A stretch of 64,000 nucleotides of DNA. It comes from Actinomycetospora callitridis. Lineage in GTDB: Bacteria; Actinomycetota; Actinomycetes; Mycobacteriales; Pseudonocardiaceae. The DNA is taken from NCBI RefSeq assembly GCF_028737265.1, contig NZ_JAQZAK010000004.1, positions 62,001 to 126,000 of the forward strand, in the 5' to 3' direction. A program made the position numbers and the translations under genes. A model generated the notes under the pieces. It had not been told where the DNA came from and did not search any database. It worked only from the letters and a program-made list of their open reading frames with translations. Below, piece by piece: positions 47,543 through 56,235 of the stretch (its first letter is position 1; each line of letters opens with the position of its first letter).

Positions 47543-47566
47543 GATCATCTACTATAGTCGACGATC
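47543..47566. promoter_or_regulatory. 24-bp imperfect palindrome between two island operons
   Basis: Ends GATC/GATC and an 8-bp core ACTATAGT (47551-47558) give 20 of 24 symmetric bases. It includes TACTAT (47550-47555) and, on the other strand, TATAGT, both -10-like. Being AT-rich and centred between divergent genes (starts 47522 and 47597), it is a likely shared operator/promoter. Confidence 0.6.
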
Positions 47567-47596
47567 TGACATCTCCGGTCGCCGTGAGGAGTGCTC

Positions 47597-48559
47597 GTGC
47601 CCAGGACCGCAGTGGTCGCGCTCGGCGGCAACGCCATCACCCGCAACGGGCAGTCCGGGACCTACGAGGAACAGTCGCGCAACGCCCGCGCCATGGCGGC
47701 CGCCGTCTGCGCGCTGCGCGACGCCGGCTGGAACGTCGTCCTGGTCCACGGCAACGGGCCGCAGGTGGGCAACCTCGCGATCCAGCAGGACGAGGCGGCG
47801 GACATCGTCCCCGCCCTCCCCCTGTTCTGCGTCAACTCGATGACGCAGGGCCAGCTCGGGAGCCTGCTCAGCCTGGCCCTGCTCGCCGAGGGCCGGGGCC
47901 GCCTGCCCGGCGTGGTGTCGGTGGTGACCCACGTGATGGTCGACCCGGCCGACCCCGCCTTCGACAAGCCCACCAAGCCCGTCGGTCCCTTCTTCACCGA
48001 GGACCAGGCCCGCCGCCTCGCCGCGGCCCGGAACTGGCAGATCATCGAGGACGGCGACCGCGGCTTCCGGCGGGTGGTCGCCTCCCCGAAGCCCGTGGGC
48101 ATCGTCGAGGTCGACGCCATCCGCGCGCTCATCGAGCAGCACATGATCGTGGTGGCGGCCGGCGGCGGCGGCATCCCGGTGATGGCCGGCGACCGCGGCC
48201 TCGAGGGCATCGACGCCGTGATCGACAAGGACTTCACCGCCCAGCGGCTCGCGGCGTCGGTGAACGCCGACGCGCTGGTCCTGGTCACCGACACCCCCAA
48301 GGTCCACCTCGACTTCGGGACGCCGCAGCAGCGCGCGATCGAGGAGATGACCGTCGACGAGGCGGGCAAGCACCTGGACGACGACCAGTTCCCCGACGGC
48401 AGCATGGGGCCGAAGGTCCGGGCCGCCGTGCGCTTCATCAAGGAGGGCGGCCGCACCGCGGTGATCACCACGGCCGACCGCGCCGGGCCCTCCCTCGACG
48501 CCGTCGGCACCCATCCCGACGACCGCATCGGCACGCGGATCGTGGGGGTGCGGGCGTGA
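47597..48559 (+). CDS. Carbamate kinase (AllK/ArcC-like)
   Basis: 320 residues, amino-acid kinase fold. It converts carbamoyl phosphate and ADP to ATP, CO2 and ammonia. Motifs: VVALGGNAI, VHGNGPQVGNLAIQQDE, VVAAGGGGIPV, VIDKDFTAQRLA and SMGPKVRAAVRF. The GTG at 47597 has GAGGAG 5 bases upstream. The stop overlaps the FdrA/AllF gene by 4 bases, which is why I assign it to the oxamate carbamoyltransferase pathway rather than arginine deiminase. Confidence 0.9.
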   Translation: MPRTAVVALGGNAITRNGQSGTYEEQSRNARAMAAAVCALRDAGWNVVLVHGNGPQVGNLAIQQDEAADIVPALPLFCVNSMTQGQLGSLLSLALLAEGRGRLPGVVSVVTHVMVDPADPAFDKPTKPVGPFFTEDQARRLAAARNWQIIEDGDRGFRRVVASPKPVGIVEVDAIRALIEQHMIVVAAGGGGIPVMAGDRGLEGIDAVIDKDFTAQRLAASVNADALVLVTDTPKVHLDFGTPQQRAIEEMTVDEAGKHLDDDQFPDGSMGPKVRAAVRFIKEGGRTAVITTADRAGPSLDAVGTHPDDRIGTRIVGVRA

Positions 48560-50100
48560 CGACCCCGGTCCGGACCGTCCGGATCCTCAAGGACACCTAC
48601 CTGGACTCCGTCGTCCAGCTCTCCGGCACCCGGGCGATGCGCGCCGTCGAGGGCGTCGACTGGGCGACCGCGGCGATGGCGACGCCCGCGAACCTGGAGA
48701 CGCTCGGGCACGAGGGCTTCGACGGCGACGACCTGGCCGGGGCCGGCCCGGGCGACCTCGTGCTCGCGGTGCGGGCGGCGTCGCAGGACGCGGTCGAGGC
48801 GGCCGAGGACGCCGGGCGGGACGCGATGTTCTCGGCGCGCGCCGCCGGGTCCGGTCCCGAGGCGGACGAGGCTCCGGCGCGCACGCAGACCGAGGCGCTC
48901 GCGCGCCTCGCGGGCGGCAACGTCGCGGTGATCTCCGTGCCGGGCGACCACGCCGCCCTCGAGACCCACAAGGCGCTCAGCGAGGGCCTGCACGTCCTGC
49001 TGTTCAGCGACAACGTCCCCGTCGCCACCGAGGTCGAGCTCAAGACGCGGGCCGAGCAGCTCGGTCTGCTCGTCATGGGCCCGGGCGCGGGCACCGCGAT
49101 GCTGGGCCGGACCTGCCTGGGCTTCGCCAACGTCGTCGCGCCCCTCGCCGAGCGCACCGGGGCGGTGGCCGTCGTCGCGGCGGCCGGCACTGGTGCGCAG
49201 GAGGCGGCCGTGCTGCTCGACCGCGCCGGCGTCGGCGTGACGCACGTGGTGGGCCTGGGCGGGCGCGACCTCGGCGCCGACGTCGGCGGGATCATGGGAC
49301 GCGCGGCGGTCCGCGCGCTCGCGGCCGACCCCGCCACCGAGGCGATCCTGCTCGTCTCGAAGCCGCCGGACGCCCGGGTCGCGGCCACCGTGACCGCGGA
49401 GGCCGGGGACACGCCCCTCGTGGCCGCGCTCATCGGGCTCGAGGAGACCGGCGTCTCCGTCACCCTCGAGACCGGGGTGCTCGCCGTCCTGGACCGCCTC
49501 GGCCGGCCGCGCCCCGACGTCACCCTCGGCCTGCGCACCCAGGTCGAGGCGGCGACCGCCGCGATCGGGCCGGAGCGCACGCTCGTGCGCGGCCTGTTCT
49601 CCGGCGGGACCCTCTGCTACGAGTCGCTGGTCGTCCTGGGCCGGGTCCTCGGCCCGGTGCACTCGAACACCCCGGTCGACAAGGAGCTGGGCCTGCCGGC
49701 CCCGGCGTCCGCGCACGTCTGCCTCGACCTGGGCGAGGAGGAGTACACCCGCGGGCGTCCGCACCCGATGATCGATCCCGAGGCGCGCATCGAGCACCTG
49801 CGCGAGCAGGGCCGCGACCCCGAGGTCGCGGCGATCGTGCTCGACGTCGTCCTCGGGTACGGGGCGCACCCGGACCCGGCCGGCGAGCTCGCCCCGGTCT
49901 GCGCCGCGATCACCGCCGACGGCGGCCCCCGGGTCGTCGTCTACGTCCTGGGCACCGAGCACGATCCGCAGGGGTTCGAGCGCCAGCGCCGGGCGTTCCG
50001 GGAGGCCGGGTGCGTGGTCACCGAGACCGCGGCGCGGGCGTCGCTGGCCGCCGCCGCGATCGCGCGTCGCGAGCCGGCGCTGGCGGAGGTCGCGCTGTGA
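48556..50100 (+). CDS. fdrA: FdrA/AllF family protein, oxamate carbamoyltransferase subunit
   Basis: 514 residues with succinyl-CoA-synthetase-like folds: VRILKDTYLDSVVQLSGTRAM at the start, CoA-ligase-like GPGAGTAMLGRTCLGFANVV, and GLFSGGTLCYESLV in the second half. In E. coli FdrA (AllF) works with YlbE (AllG) and YlbF (AllH) as oxamate carbamoyltransferase, moving the carbamoyl group of oxalurate to phosphate. AllG and AllH homologues are at 57590 and 56802 on the other strand. GTG start overlapping the kinase stop. Confidence 0.85.
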   Translation: MTTPVRTVRILKDTYLDSVVQLSGTRAMRAVEGVDWATAAMATPANLETLGHEGFDGDDLAGAGPGDLVLAVRAASQDAVEAAEDAGRDAMFSARAAGSGPEADEAPARTQTEALARLAGGNVAVISVPGDHAALETHKALSEGLHVLLFSDNVPVATEVELKTRAEQLGLLVMGPGAGTAMLGRTCLGFANVVAPLAERTGAVAVVAAAGTGAQEAAVLLDRAGVGVTHVVGLGGRDLGADVGGIMGRAAVRALAADPATEAILLVSKPPDARVAATVTAEAGDTPLVAALIGLEETGVSVTLETGVLAVLDRLGRPRPDVTLGLRTQVEAATAAIGPERTLVRGLFSGGTLCYESLVVLGRVLGPVHSNTPVDKELGLPAPASAHVCLDLGEEEYTRGRPHPMIDPEARIEHLREQGRDPEVAAIVLDVVLGYGAHPDPAGELAPVCAAITADGGPRVVVYVLGTEHDPQGFERQRRAFREAGCVVTETAARASLAAAAIARREPALAEVAL

Positions 50101-51305
50101 GCTCTCCGGGAGGTGACGGGGACGGGGACGGGCCCGGCATCGTGCTGGTCACCCACTCCACCTCGCCGCGCGGCGGGATGGTGCACACGCTGGCGCTGGC
50201 CGAGGCGCTGCACGACCTGGGCCGGCGGGTCCACCTCGTCACCCAGGGGGACCGGCTGTTCCGGCCCACCACGGTGCCGCACACGGTGCTGCCGGCCCCG
50301 GCGAGGGACGGCACGCTGACCGAGCGCGTGTTCGCCTCGATCGACGCCCTGACCGACGCCCTCGGCGATCTCGCGGACGGGGCGGACGTGCTGCACGCCC
50401 AGGACTGCATCGCCGCCCGCGCCGCGGCGCGCGTCCGCGCGGCCGGCGCCCCGGTGTCGGTGGTGCGCACCGTGCACCACATCGACGACTTCACGACGCC
50501 CGCGCTGGTCTCCTGCCAGCGCGAGGCGATCATCGAGCCCGACCGGGTGCTCGTCGTGAGCCAGTACTGGCGCCGCGTCCTGCACGACCACTACGCGACC
50601 GAGTCCACGGTCGTCCCCAACGGCGTCGACCCGGACCGCTTCCCGCCGATCTCCCCCGAGCGCCGCGCCGAGATGCGGGCGCGCGTGGGCGCGTCGTCGG
50701 ACCAGGGGGATCGCTTCCTGTTCCTCGCCGTCGGCGGGGTGGAGCCGCGCAAGGGCACCCACCACGCGTTCGAGGCGCTCGGGCAGCTGGTCCGCCGGAT
50801 GGCGCGCCCGCCGATGCTCGCCGTCGTCGGCGGGCACTCGTTCCAGGACTACGCGCCCTACCGCGAGGCCGCGCTCGCCGCGCTCCCCGGCCTCGGCCTC
50901 ACCCTCGGCGAGGACGTCGTCCTGCTCGGCACTGTCAGCGACGACGAACTCGGCGCCTGGTACCGCAGCGCGGACGCCCTGTGCTTCCCTTCGGTCAAGG
51001 AGGGCTGGGGGCTGGCCGTGCTCGAGGCGATGGCCGCCGGCCTGCCCGTCGTCGCGGGCGACCTCCCGGTGTTCCGCGAGTACCTGCTCGACCACCACGA
51101 CGCCCTGCTGCCGCGCTCGGGCGACAGCGCGGCGCTCGCCGCCTCGATGATGGAGATGTACGCGGACACGGCCCTGCGCCGTCGTCTCGTCGCGGGGGGC
51201 CTGGGCACGGCGGGCCGGTACCGGTGGTCGGCGTCGGCGCAGCGGCACGCGGCGATCTACGACGAGGTGCGCGCGACCCGGGCCCCGGCCGTCCGGCGGG
51301 GGTAG
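50097..51305 (+). CDS. Glycosyltransferase, MSMEG_0565 family
   Basis: 402 residues, GT-B fold (GT4-like). SPRGGMVHTLALAEALHDLGRRVHLV at the N-terminus; EPRKGTHHAFEALG and the donor-site CFPSVKEGWGLAVLEAMAAGLPVVA in the second half. HHIDDFTTPALVSCQREAI is characteristic of the MSMEG_0565 group found in Nit1C clusters. Start overlaps the FdrA stop by 4 bases (GTGA). Acceptor unknown. Confidence 0.85.
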   Translation: MSSPGGDGDGDGPGIVLVTHSTSPRGGMVHTLALAEALHDLGRRVHLVTQGDRLFRPTTVPHTVLPAPARDGTLTERVFASIDALTDALGDLADGADVLHAQDCIAARAAARVRAAGAPVSVVRTVHHIDDFTTPALVSCQREAIIEPDRVLVVSQYWRRVLHDHYATESTVVPNGVDPDRFPPISPERRAEMRARVGASSDQGDRFLFLAVGGVEPRKGTHHAFEALGQLVRRMARPPMLAVVGGHSFQDYAPYREAALAALPGLGLTLGEDVVLLGTVSDDELGAWYRSADALCFPSVKEGWGLAVLEAMAAGLPVVAGDLPVFREYLLDHHDALLPRSGDSAALAASMMEMYADTALRRRLVAGGLGTAGRYRWSASAQRHAAIYDEVRATRAPAVRRG

Positions 51306-51307
51306 GT

Positions 51308-51333
51308 TCCCGGGCGTTCACCGACGCCCGGGA
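51308..51333 (+). promoter_or_regulatory. Intercistronic hairpin before the EamA gene
   Basis: TCCCGGGCGT and ACGCCCGGGA form a perfect 10-bp stem around TCACCG, starting 2 bases after the glycosyltransferase stop. The right arm contains the GGGAG ribosome site of the next gene (GTG 51339). It may attenuate or sequester translation of the transporter, or act as a partial terminator. Confidence 0.55.
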
Positions 51334-51338
51334 GTCGC

Positions 51339-52217
51339 GTGGGGAGTGCCGCCGTCCTGCTCGCCGGGGCCCCGACCGCCGGGGTCCCGGCCTTCGCCGT
51401 CGCGATCACCCTGGTCGCCGCGGTGCTGCACGCGGTGTGGAACGCCGTCGCGCACGGCATCCCCGACCGGCTCGTCGGCTTCGCCCTCATCGGGGTCGCC
51501 TACACCGTGATCGCCGGGGCCGGCGCGCTCGTGCTCGGCCCGCCGCCGGTGGCCGCCTGGCCCCTGATCGTCGCCTCCGCCGGGCTCCACGGCGTCTACA
51601 CGCTCCTGCTCTTCGCGAGCTACGAGCTCGGCGACTTCAGCCAGGTCTATCCGGTCGCCCGCGGCAGCGCCCCGCTGACCGTCGTCGCGATCGAGACGGC
51701 CCTGGGCCGCGACCTGCCGGTGCTGCAGCTGCTCGGGATCGCCGTCATCTCCCTGGGGCTGATCAGCCTCGCGCTCGACGGCGGGCGCCCGTCCCGGGCG
51801 TCGCTGCCGGCCCTCGGCGCGGCGCTCGCCACCGGCGTCGCCATCGCCGGCTACACCGTCGTCGACGCGACCGCGGTCGCGACCACCCCGGTGGCGGTCT
51901 ACGCGGTCTGGATGTTCCTGCTGCAGGGCCCGCTGATGCCGGCGATCGCCCTCGCGCGCCGCGGGCGGGCCCTGGGCGCCCAGCTGAGGCCCGTGGCCCT
52001 CGCCGGATTCGGTGGCGGCGTGGTGTCGCTGGTGGCCTACGGGCTCGTGCTCGTCGCCCAGACCAGCGGCGCGACCGCGGCGATCGCCGCCCTGCGCGAG
52101 AGCAGCATCGTCATCGGCGCGCTCATCGGCTCACTGTTCCTCGGCGAACGCTTCGGGCGCAGCCGGGTGATCGCCGCGGCGGTGGTGGCGGTCGGCATCG
52201 TGCTGGTCGACCTGTGA
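51339..52217 (+). CDS. EamA/DMT-family transporter
   Basis: 292 residues with ten hydrophobic helices in two EamA halves (SYELGDFSQVYPVARGSAPL in the first, LRESSIVIGALIGSLFLGERFG in the second). It likely exports or imports a small metabolite of the island. GTG start with GGGAG upstream, last gene of the allK-fdrA-glycosyltransferase operon. Confidence 0.85.
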   Translation: MGSAAVLLAGAPTAGVPAFAVAITLVAAVLHAVWNAVAHGIPDRLVGFALIGVAYTVIAGAGALVLGPPPVAAWPLIVASAGLHGVYTLLLFASYELGDFSQVYPVARGSAPLTVVAIETALGRDLPVLQLLGIAVISLGLISLALDGGRPSRASLPALGAALATGVAIAGYTVVDATAVATTPVAVYAVWMFLLQGPLMPAIALARRGRALGAQLRPVALAGFGGGVVSLVAYGLVLVAQTSGATAAIAALRESSIVIGALIGSLFLGERFGRSRVIAAAVVAVGIVLVDL

Positions 52218-52227
52218 GTCGCCGACC

Positions 52228-52620
52228 TCAGTGACCGTGACCGTGCCCGTGCCCGTGCCCGCGACCGTGCCCGTGGTCCTCGCCGTCGGCGTGGTCGTGC
52301 CCCGAGGGGCGCTCGGCGAGCAGCGCCGACCGCTCCGCCACCGCGGCACCGGGCAGCGTGCCCGCCGCCACCAGGCGGTCCTCGAGGGCGCCGAGCCAGC
52401 AGCGGTAGTAGTGGAAGTCCTCGCCCGGCGCGTGGTCGGTCTCCCAGGCCGCGATGCGGGCGACCAGGGCGTCGCGGAACTCGTCCCAGGTGACGACGCC
52501 GGCGTCGGCGAGCGTCACCGCCATCCCGAACGCCCGGCTCTCCCAGGGCTCGGCGAAGACGAGCTCGCCGTTGGACCGCGGTGGGGCCGCCGCGCCCGCG
52601 ACGTCGAGCACCGCGGTCAC
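52228..52620 (-). CDS. Nitrile hydratase accessory/activator protein with His-rich tail
   Basis: 130 residues. Residues about 18-95 resemble the N-terminal domain of nitrile hydratase beta ([46 protein letters not shown]), as in the activator/cobalt chaperones NhlE and P14K. The last 23 residues are nearly all His, Gly and Asp, with a [10 protein letters not shown] run, a probable cobalt-binding tail. The GTG overlaps the alpha-subunit stop by 4 bases. Likely role: Co insertion into the alpha subunit. Confidence 0.85.
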   Translation of the reverse strand: MTAVLDVAGAAAPPRSNGELVFAEPWESRAFGMAVTLADAGVVTWDEFRDALVARIAAWETDHAPGEDFHYYRCWLGALEDRLVAAGTLPGAAVAERSALLAERPSGHDHADGEDHGHGRGHGHGHGHGH

Positions 52621-53219
52621 GGGGCACTCACCTCGGCGACCCCCACCATCGCGTCCCGCGTGACGATCCCGGCGAGGGCCTCGGCGTCCCAGCCGTCGGT
52701 GCCCGCGGGGCGCTGGGGCAGCACGAGGTAGCGCACCTCGGCGCTGGAGTCCCAGACCTGGATGTCCTTGCCCTCGGGCACGTCGAGGCCCATCTCGCGC
52801 AGCACCCGGCGCGGCGTGCGCACGATCCCCGCGCGGTAGGCGGGGTCCTTGTACCAGCTCGGCGGCAGCCCGAGGATCGGCCACGGGTAGCAGGAGCACA
52901 GGGTGCAGACCACGACGTGGTGGACGTCGTCGGTCTGCTCGACGACCACCATGTGCTCGCCCTGCGGCCCGCCGTACCCCATGTCCTTGATGGCGGCGGT
53001 GCCGTCGCGCAACAGCCACTCGCGGTACTCCGGGTCGGTCCACGCGCGGGCGACGACCTTGGCGCCGTTGAGCGGGCCCACGTCCCGCTCGTAGGTGGTG
53101 ATGAACTTGTCCATCACCGCCGGGTCGATCAGCTCGCGCTCGACGAGGAGCTGCTCGAGCGCCTCGGTGCGCAGGGCCGGGGAGAGACGGCCGGAGATGT
53201 CTCCTGCGGGGGCGTTCAC
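52617..53219 (-). CDS. Nitrile hydratase alpha subunit, cobalt type
   Basis: 200 residues. Metal claw CTLCSC at C105-C108-C110, with Thr after the first Cys as in cobalt enzymes (iron enzymes have Ser). [38 protein letters not shown] and the [20 protein letters not shown] segment are typical of the family. GTG start overlapping the beta stop (GTGA). Order beta-alpha-activator is the cobalt-type arrangement. Confidence 0.95.
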   Translation of the reverse strand: MNAPAGDISGRLSPALRTEALEQLLVERELIDPAVMDKFITTYERDVGPLNGAKVVARAWTDPEYREWLLRDGTAAIKDMGYGGPQGEHMVVVEQTDDVHHVVVCTLCSCYPWPILGLPPSWYKDPAYRAGIVRTPRRVLREMGLDVPEGKDIQVWDSSAEVRYLVLPQRPAGTDGWDAEALAGIVTRDAMVGVAEVSAP

Positions 53220-53878
53220 TGCGGCTCCAGGTAGCTCTCGAACAGGTCGACGTGCAGGGTGAACGGCTCGGCGTCCGCGCCCCACAGCTCCGTGGAGGCG
53301 AACCCGACCGTGTAGACGTGCTGGGCGTTCTCGCCCTCGAACACGGCGTGGGTGTCGGGCAGCACGTGCGCGGGACGGATCGCCGTGACGGTGCCCGAGC
53401 GCCGGCGCACGTAGGCCGGGAGCTTCGTCGGGCCCTCGGGGTGCAGGTCCTTGGTCCGCACGACATCGCCGACGGCGAACGCGGGCGCCTGCTCGACCTC
53501 GCGCAACGAGCCCGCCGCGGTGGGCTTGTAGTCGGGGCGGTCCGGCTCGGGGAACGCCGGCTCCGGCACGTCCTCGCCGAGGTTGCGCCGGGCGCGGGCG
53601 TCGACGGCCCCGGGCGCGAGGATGCGGGAGTCGGTGAGCATCAGCTCGGCGGCGTTGAGCCAGCGGCCGTAGTAGCCGTCGACGAGGTAGTCGACGGGGT
53701 GCAGCCGGCCCAGGGCGTGGCGGAACGCGTCGAGGTTGCGCCCCGAGATCCGCCCCATCGTCAGCACCGTGATGGCGAAGCTCCGGCCCTCCCAGGGCTC
53801 GGCGAAGGGCGGTTCGTCGGTGGGCACCTGCGCGGGGCCCCACCCCTGGGTGCCGCCCATGTCGGCGATCGAGTCCAT
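53216..53878 (-). CDS. Nitrile hydratase beta subunit, full length
   Basis: 220 residues with both domains: N-terminal helical [32 protein letters not shown] and [13 protein letters not shown], and the C-terminal SH3-like barrel [29 protein letters not shown]...[12 protein letters not shown]. It pairs with the alpha subunit, forming the active-site entrance. GAGGAGGG precedes the ATG but lies in a small hairpin. Confidence 0.95.
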   Translation of the reverse strand: MDSIADMGGTQGWGPAQVPTDEPPFAEPWEGRSFAITVLTMGRISGRNLDAFRHALGRLHPVDYLVDGYYGRWLNAAELMLTDSRILAPGAVDARARRNLGEDVPEPAFPEPDRPDYKPTAAGSLREVEQAPAFAVGDVVRTKDLHPEGPTKLPAYVRRRSGTVTAIRPAHVLPDTHAVFEGENAQHVYTVGFASTELWGADAEPFTLHVDLFESYLEPQ

Positions 53879-53880
53879 GC

Positions 53881-53947
53881 GAGGACCCTCCTCTGCGCTG
53901 CGCGCGGGTGCGTGCCCGTCCGTGCACCGGCACGGACGAGCACGCAC
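53881..53947 (-). promoter_or_regulatory. Structured leader of the nitrile hydratase genes
   Basis: Arms 53908-53925 and 53930-53947 pair at 17 of 18 positions around ACCG. Nearer the start, GAGGA (53881-53885) and TCCTC (53889-53893) pair around CCC and cover the ribosome site of the beta gene. The two hairpins separate the upstream DsrE-like gene from the hydratase genes and may act as a processing site or translational switch. Confidence 0.6.
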
Positions 53948-53958
53948 GGGACCGAAGG

Positions 53959-54450
53959 TCAGACCGTCCAGGTCTGCATCACGAGCGCGCCTTCGCGCCG
54001 TGCCGTGAGCTGGGCGTCGAGGATGTCGAGGGGGTTGACCGGCTTGACGCCCTCCATCATGTCGACCTCCCGCATGCCGTAGAGCATCGCGGCGGAGAAC
54101 CGGCACGCGTAGACCTTGCCACCCTCGTTCATGAAGGTCTGCAGCTGCTTGTTGTAGCCGAGCGCCCCGGGGAAGGCCTCGTCCCCGACCGTCGGGAAGC
54201 CGCGGGAGGCCGAGGCCATCAGCGACCCCGGGCCGAAGAGCACGATGCTGGTGTCGAAGCCCTTCCGGCGCACGCGGGTCGCGGTCAGCATGTTGACCAG
54301 CCCGACCGAGCCCTCGAAGGGCACGGTGTGCATGAAGATGTACGCCTTCTCCCCCGTCTCGGCCTGGATGTCGTCGAAGACCTTGTCCTCGTAATCGACG
54401 ATCGCGTCGCCCTTGCTGACCCGCTCACCAACGACCTGGACCACGGTCAC
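53959..54450 (-). CDS. MSMEG_0572/Sll0783 nitrogen-starvation family (DsrE-like) protein
   Basis: 163 residues. [54 protein letters not shown] and [15 protein letters not shown] match my memory of the Sll0783/MSMEG_0572 family, which has a DsrE-type fold and is a conserved member of Nit1C clusters. Function unknown. It is placed with the nitrile hydratase genes instead of a nitrilase. GTG start at 54450 or 54444. Confidence 0.85.
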   Translation of the reverse strand: MTVVQVVGERVSKGDAIVDYEDKVFDDIQAETGEKAYIFMHTVPFEGSVGLVNMLTATRVRRKGFDTSIVLFGPGSLMASASRGFPTVGDEAFPGALGYNKQLQTFMNEGGKVYACRFSAAMLYGMREVDMMEGVKPVNPLDILDAQLTARREGALVMQTWTV

Positions 54451-54489
54451 ACCCCATTCTCTGTGTCGCTCGATTCGTGCTGCACGTGC

Positions 54490-54765
54490 TCAGACCGCCG
54501 GGTCCCGCCGTTCGGGGGGCGGTGACCAGGTCCGGCGATGGCTGCCGGGCATCGCGCGCATGACGCGGTGACGCAGCGGCCAGGGCAGTGCCCGGTAGGT
54601 CGGCGCGAAGACGCGCCGCCAGAACAGGTCGACGGCCCCGTGCGGCGGCCGGGGCGGGCGGGTGCCCGAGTAGCGCCGGGCGAGCCGCTCGTGGGCGTCG
54701 ATCATCAGGTAGTGCTCGGAGTTCTCCCGCAGCCACCGGGAGAAGGAGTTCCGCGTGCGCGGCAT
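54490..54765 (-). CDS. Small basic protein, unrecognised
   Basis: 91 residues, Arg/Pro-rich: SRWLRENSEHYLMIDAHERLARRY, then VDLFWRRVFAPTYRALPWPLRHRVMRAMPGSH. Its ATG abuts the flavoprotein stop. It may be a small partner of the flavoprotein or DsrE-like protein. No family recognised. Confidence 0.65.
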   Translation of the reverse strand: MPRTRNSFSRWLRENSEHYLMIDAHERLARRYSGTRPPRPPHGAVDLFWRRVFAPTYRALPWPLRHRVMRAMPGSHRRTWSPPPERRDPAV

Positions 54766-56112
54766 CTAGAGCTTCCCCGCCTTCCGCAGCTCCTCGAGCC
54801 CGTTGGTCGCCGCGACGACGATCGGCTCGTTCAGCGCGCCGATCGCCGGCGAGTAGACGTTCTCCATGGTGGAGAGGTCGTGGAACGTGAACCCGTGCTT
54901 CACCGCCATCGCGAGGAAGTCGGCGCGCTCCTTGATCCCCTCGCCGCCGACGATCTGGGCGCCGATGAGGCGCAGCGACCCGGGCTCGGCGAGCAGCTTG
55001 ACCTTCACGGGCTTGACGCCCGGGTAGTAACGGGCCCGGGAGATGCCCTGGGCCTGGCCGACGACGTACGGGATGCCGAGCGCCGTCGCCGTGGTCTCGC
55101 CGAACGACGCGCCGCCGATGATCCACTTGCCCGCCGGCGTGCCCCACGGGACGTACACCGCCTTGTACCGCCGGTCGCCGCCGCCGGCGTTCTGGCCCGC
55201 CGTCTTGCCCTGGGCGTACGCGTGGCTGCCGGTGAGGCCCTGCAGCGGGACGCGGGTGAGCCCGTGCGGGATCTCGGTGCAGTCGCCGGCCGCGAAGACC
55301 CCGTCGACCGACGTCGCCATCCGCTCGTCGACGACGACGCCGCCGGTCGAGCCGATCTCCAGGCCCGCCGCCGCGGCGAGCCGCGCGTTGGGCACCTTGT
55401 GGGTGGCGACGACGACCAGGTCGCAGGGGATCTCGCCGTCCGAGGTGGCCACGGAGCTGACCCGCCCCTGGCCGACGAACCCCTTGAGCGTGGTGTTGAA
55501 GTGCGTGATGACGCCCAGCTCGCGCCAGGACTCCTCGACCGGCGCCATGATGTCGGGGTCGGCCATCTCCGCGAGCGGCCACGGGTGCGGGTCGACGAGG
55601 TGCGTCTCGATCCCGCGGTGTGCCAGCGACGTCGTCATCTCGACGCCGAGGGGCGTCGCCTCGATGACCACGGCCGTCTTCACGGAGTCGAGGACCTCGT
55701 CCCACTCCATGGCCCGGCGGATGTTCTTGACGTAGTAGAGGCCGCCGAGGTCCTTGCCCGGCACGCCCGGGTCGGCGTAGTCGAACCCGGTGGCGAAGAT
55801 CAGCGTGTCGTAGGAGACCGCGCCCTCGCCCTCGACGTGGACCGTCCTGGCCGCGGTGTCGACCTTCGTCACCGTGGTCTCGTAGTGCACGTCGATGCCG
55901 GCGCTGACGTACTGCTCCTTGGTCGCGAGGAACAGCTTGTCGAAGTCCGAGATCTCCTTGCCGTGGACATAGGGGATCCCGCAGGGGCTGTAGGCGACGT
56001 CCTCGAACTCGGTGTAGACGACCACCTCGGCGTCCGGGGAGGCCGCCTTGACCCCTCCGGCGGCGCCCAGCCCGGCGGCCCCACCCCCGATGATCACGGT
56101 CTTGTGCGGCAC
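54766..56112 (-). CDS. CoA-disulfide-reductase-like FAD/NAD(P) oxidoreductase
   Basis: 448 residues. FAD motif TVIIGGGAAGLGAA, a single active Cys44 in YSPCGIPY (the CoA-disulfide/persulfide reductase pattern, not CxxxxC), second FAD motif GVFAAGDCTEI, and a C-terminal dimerisation domain. The GTG at 56112 with GAGGGG 6 bases upstream is preferred to ATG 56196. With the DsrE-like protein it suggests sulfur or thiol handling, which would fit a thiocyanate- or cyanide-related pathway. Not the MSMEG_0569 flavoprotein. Confidence 0.85.
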   Translation of the reverse strand: MPHKTVIIGGGAAGLGAAGGVKAASPDAEVVVYTEFEDVAYSPCGIPYVHGKEISDFDKLFLATKEQYVSAGIDVHYETTVTKVDTAARTVHVEGEGAVSYDTLIFATGFDYADPGVPGKDLGGLYYVKNIRRAMEWDEVLDSVKTAVVIEATPLGVEMTTSLAHRGIETHLVDPHPWPLAEMADPDIMAPVEESWRELGVITHFNTTLKGFVGQGRVSSVATSDGEIPCDLVVVATHKVPNARLAAAAGLEIGSTGGVVVDERMATSVDGVFAAGDCTEIPHGLTRVPLQGLTGSHAYAQGKTAGQNAGGGDRRYKAVYVPWGTPAGKWIIGGASFGETTATALGIPYVVGQAQGISRARYYPGVKPVKVKLLAEPGSLRLIGAQIVGGEGIKERADFLAMAVKHGFTFHDLSTMENVYSPAIGALNEPIVVAATNGLEELRKAGKL

Positions 56113-56198
56113 ACGGAACCCCTCGTCGGACTCGTACGATGCGTCGGCGCGGGCGGACGGGCTCGCTCCGGGATGGCCACCATAGGTGATGGTCATTT

Positions 56199-56226
56199 AC
56201 GATACTAAGCGCGCCATCCGTGTCAA
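56199..56226 (-). promoter_or_regulatory. Promoter for the flavoprotein-nitrile hydratase operon
   Basis: On the minus strand TTGACA (complement of 56221-56226) and TATCGT (complement of 56199-56204) are 16 bases apart, a strong housekeeping-type promoter. Its -35 box overlaps the ribosome site of the divergent XRE regulator gene, so that regulator could couple the two transcripts. CACCATAGGTG just beyond is a small inverted repeat. Confidence 0.6.
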
Positions 56227-56235
56227 GGAGGCCCC

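Noticed and set aside
47597..48559. Carbamate kinase considered as part of an arginine deiminase pathway
   Set aside because: No arcA or arcB nearby; the 4-base overlap with fdrA indicates the oxamate carbamoyltransferase module.
47662..49962. 766-codon minus-strand frame opposite allK and fdrA
   Set aside because: No domain recognisable; the plus-strand proteins are well supported.
52228..52300. GTGACC/GTGCCC-like tandem pattern that looks like a DNA repeat
   Set aside because: It is the coding sequence of the His-Gly tail; irregular at the DNA level and explained by the protein.
54766..56112. Flavoprotein considered as the Nit1C member MSMEG_0569
   Set aside because: The single-Cys YSPCGIPY motif and layout fit CoA-disulfide-reductase-type enzymes instead.
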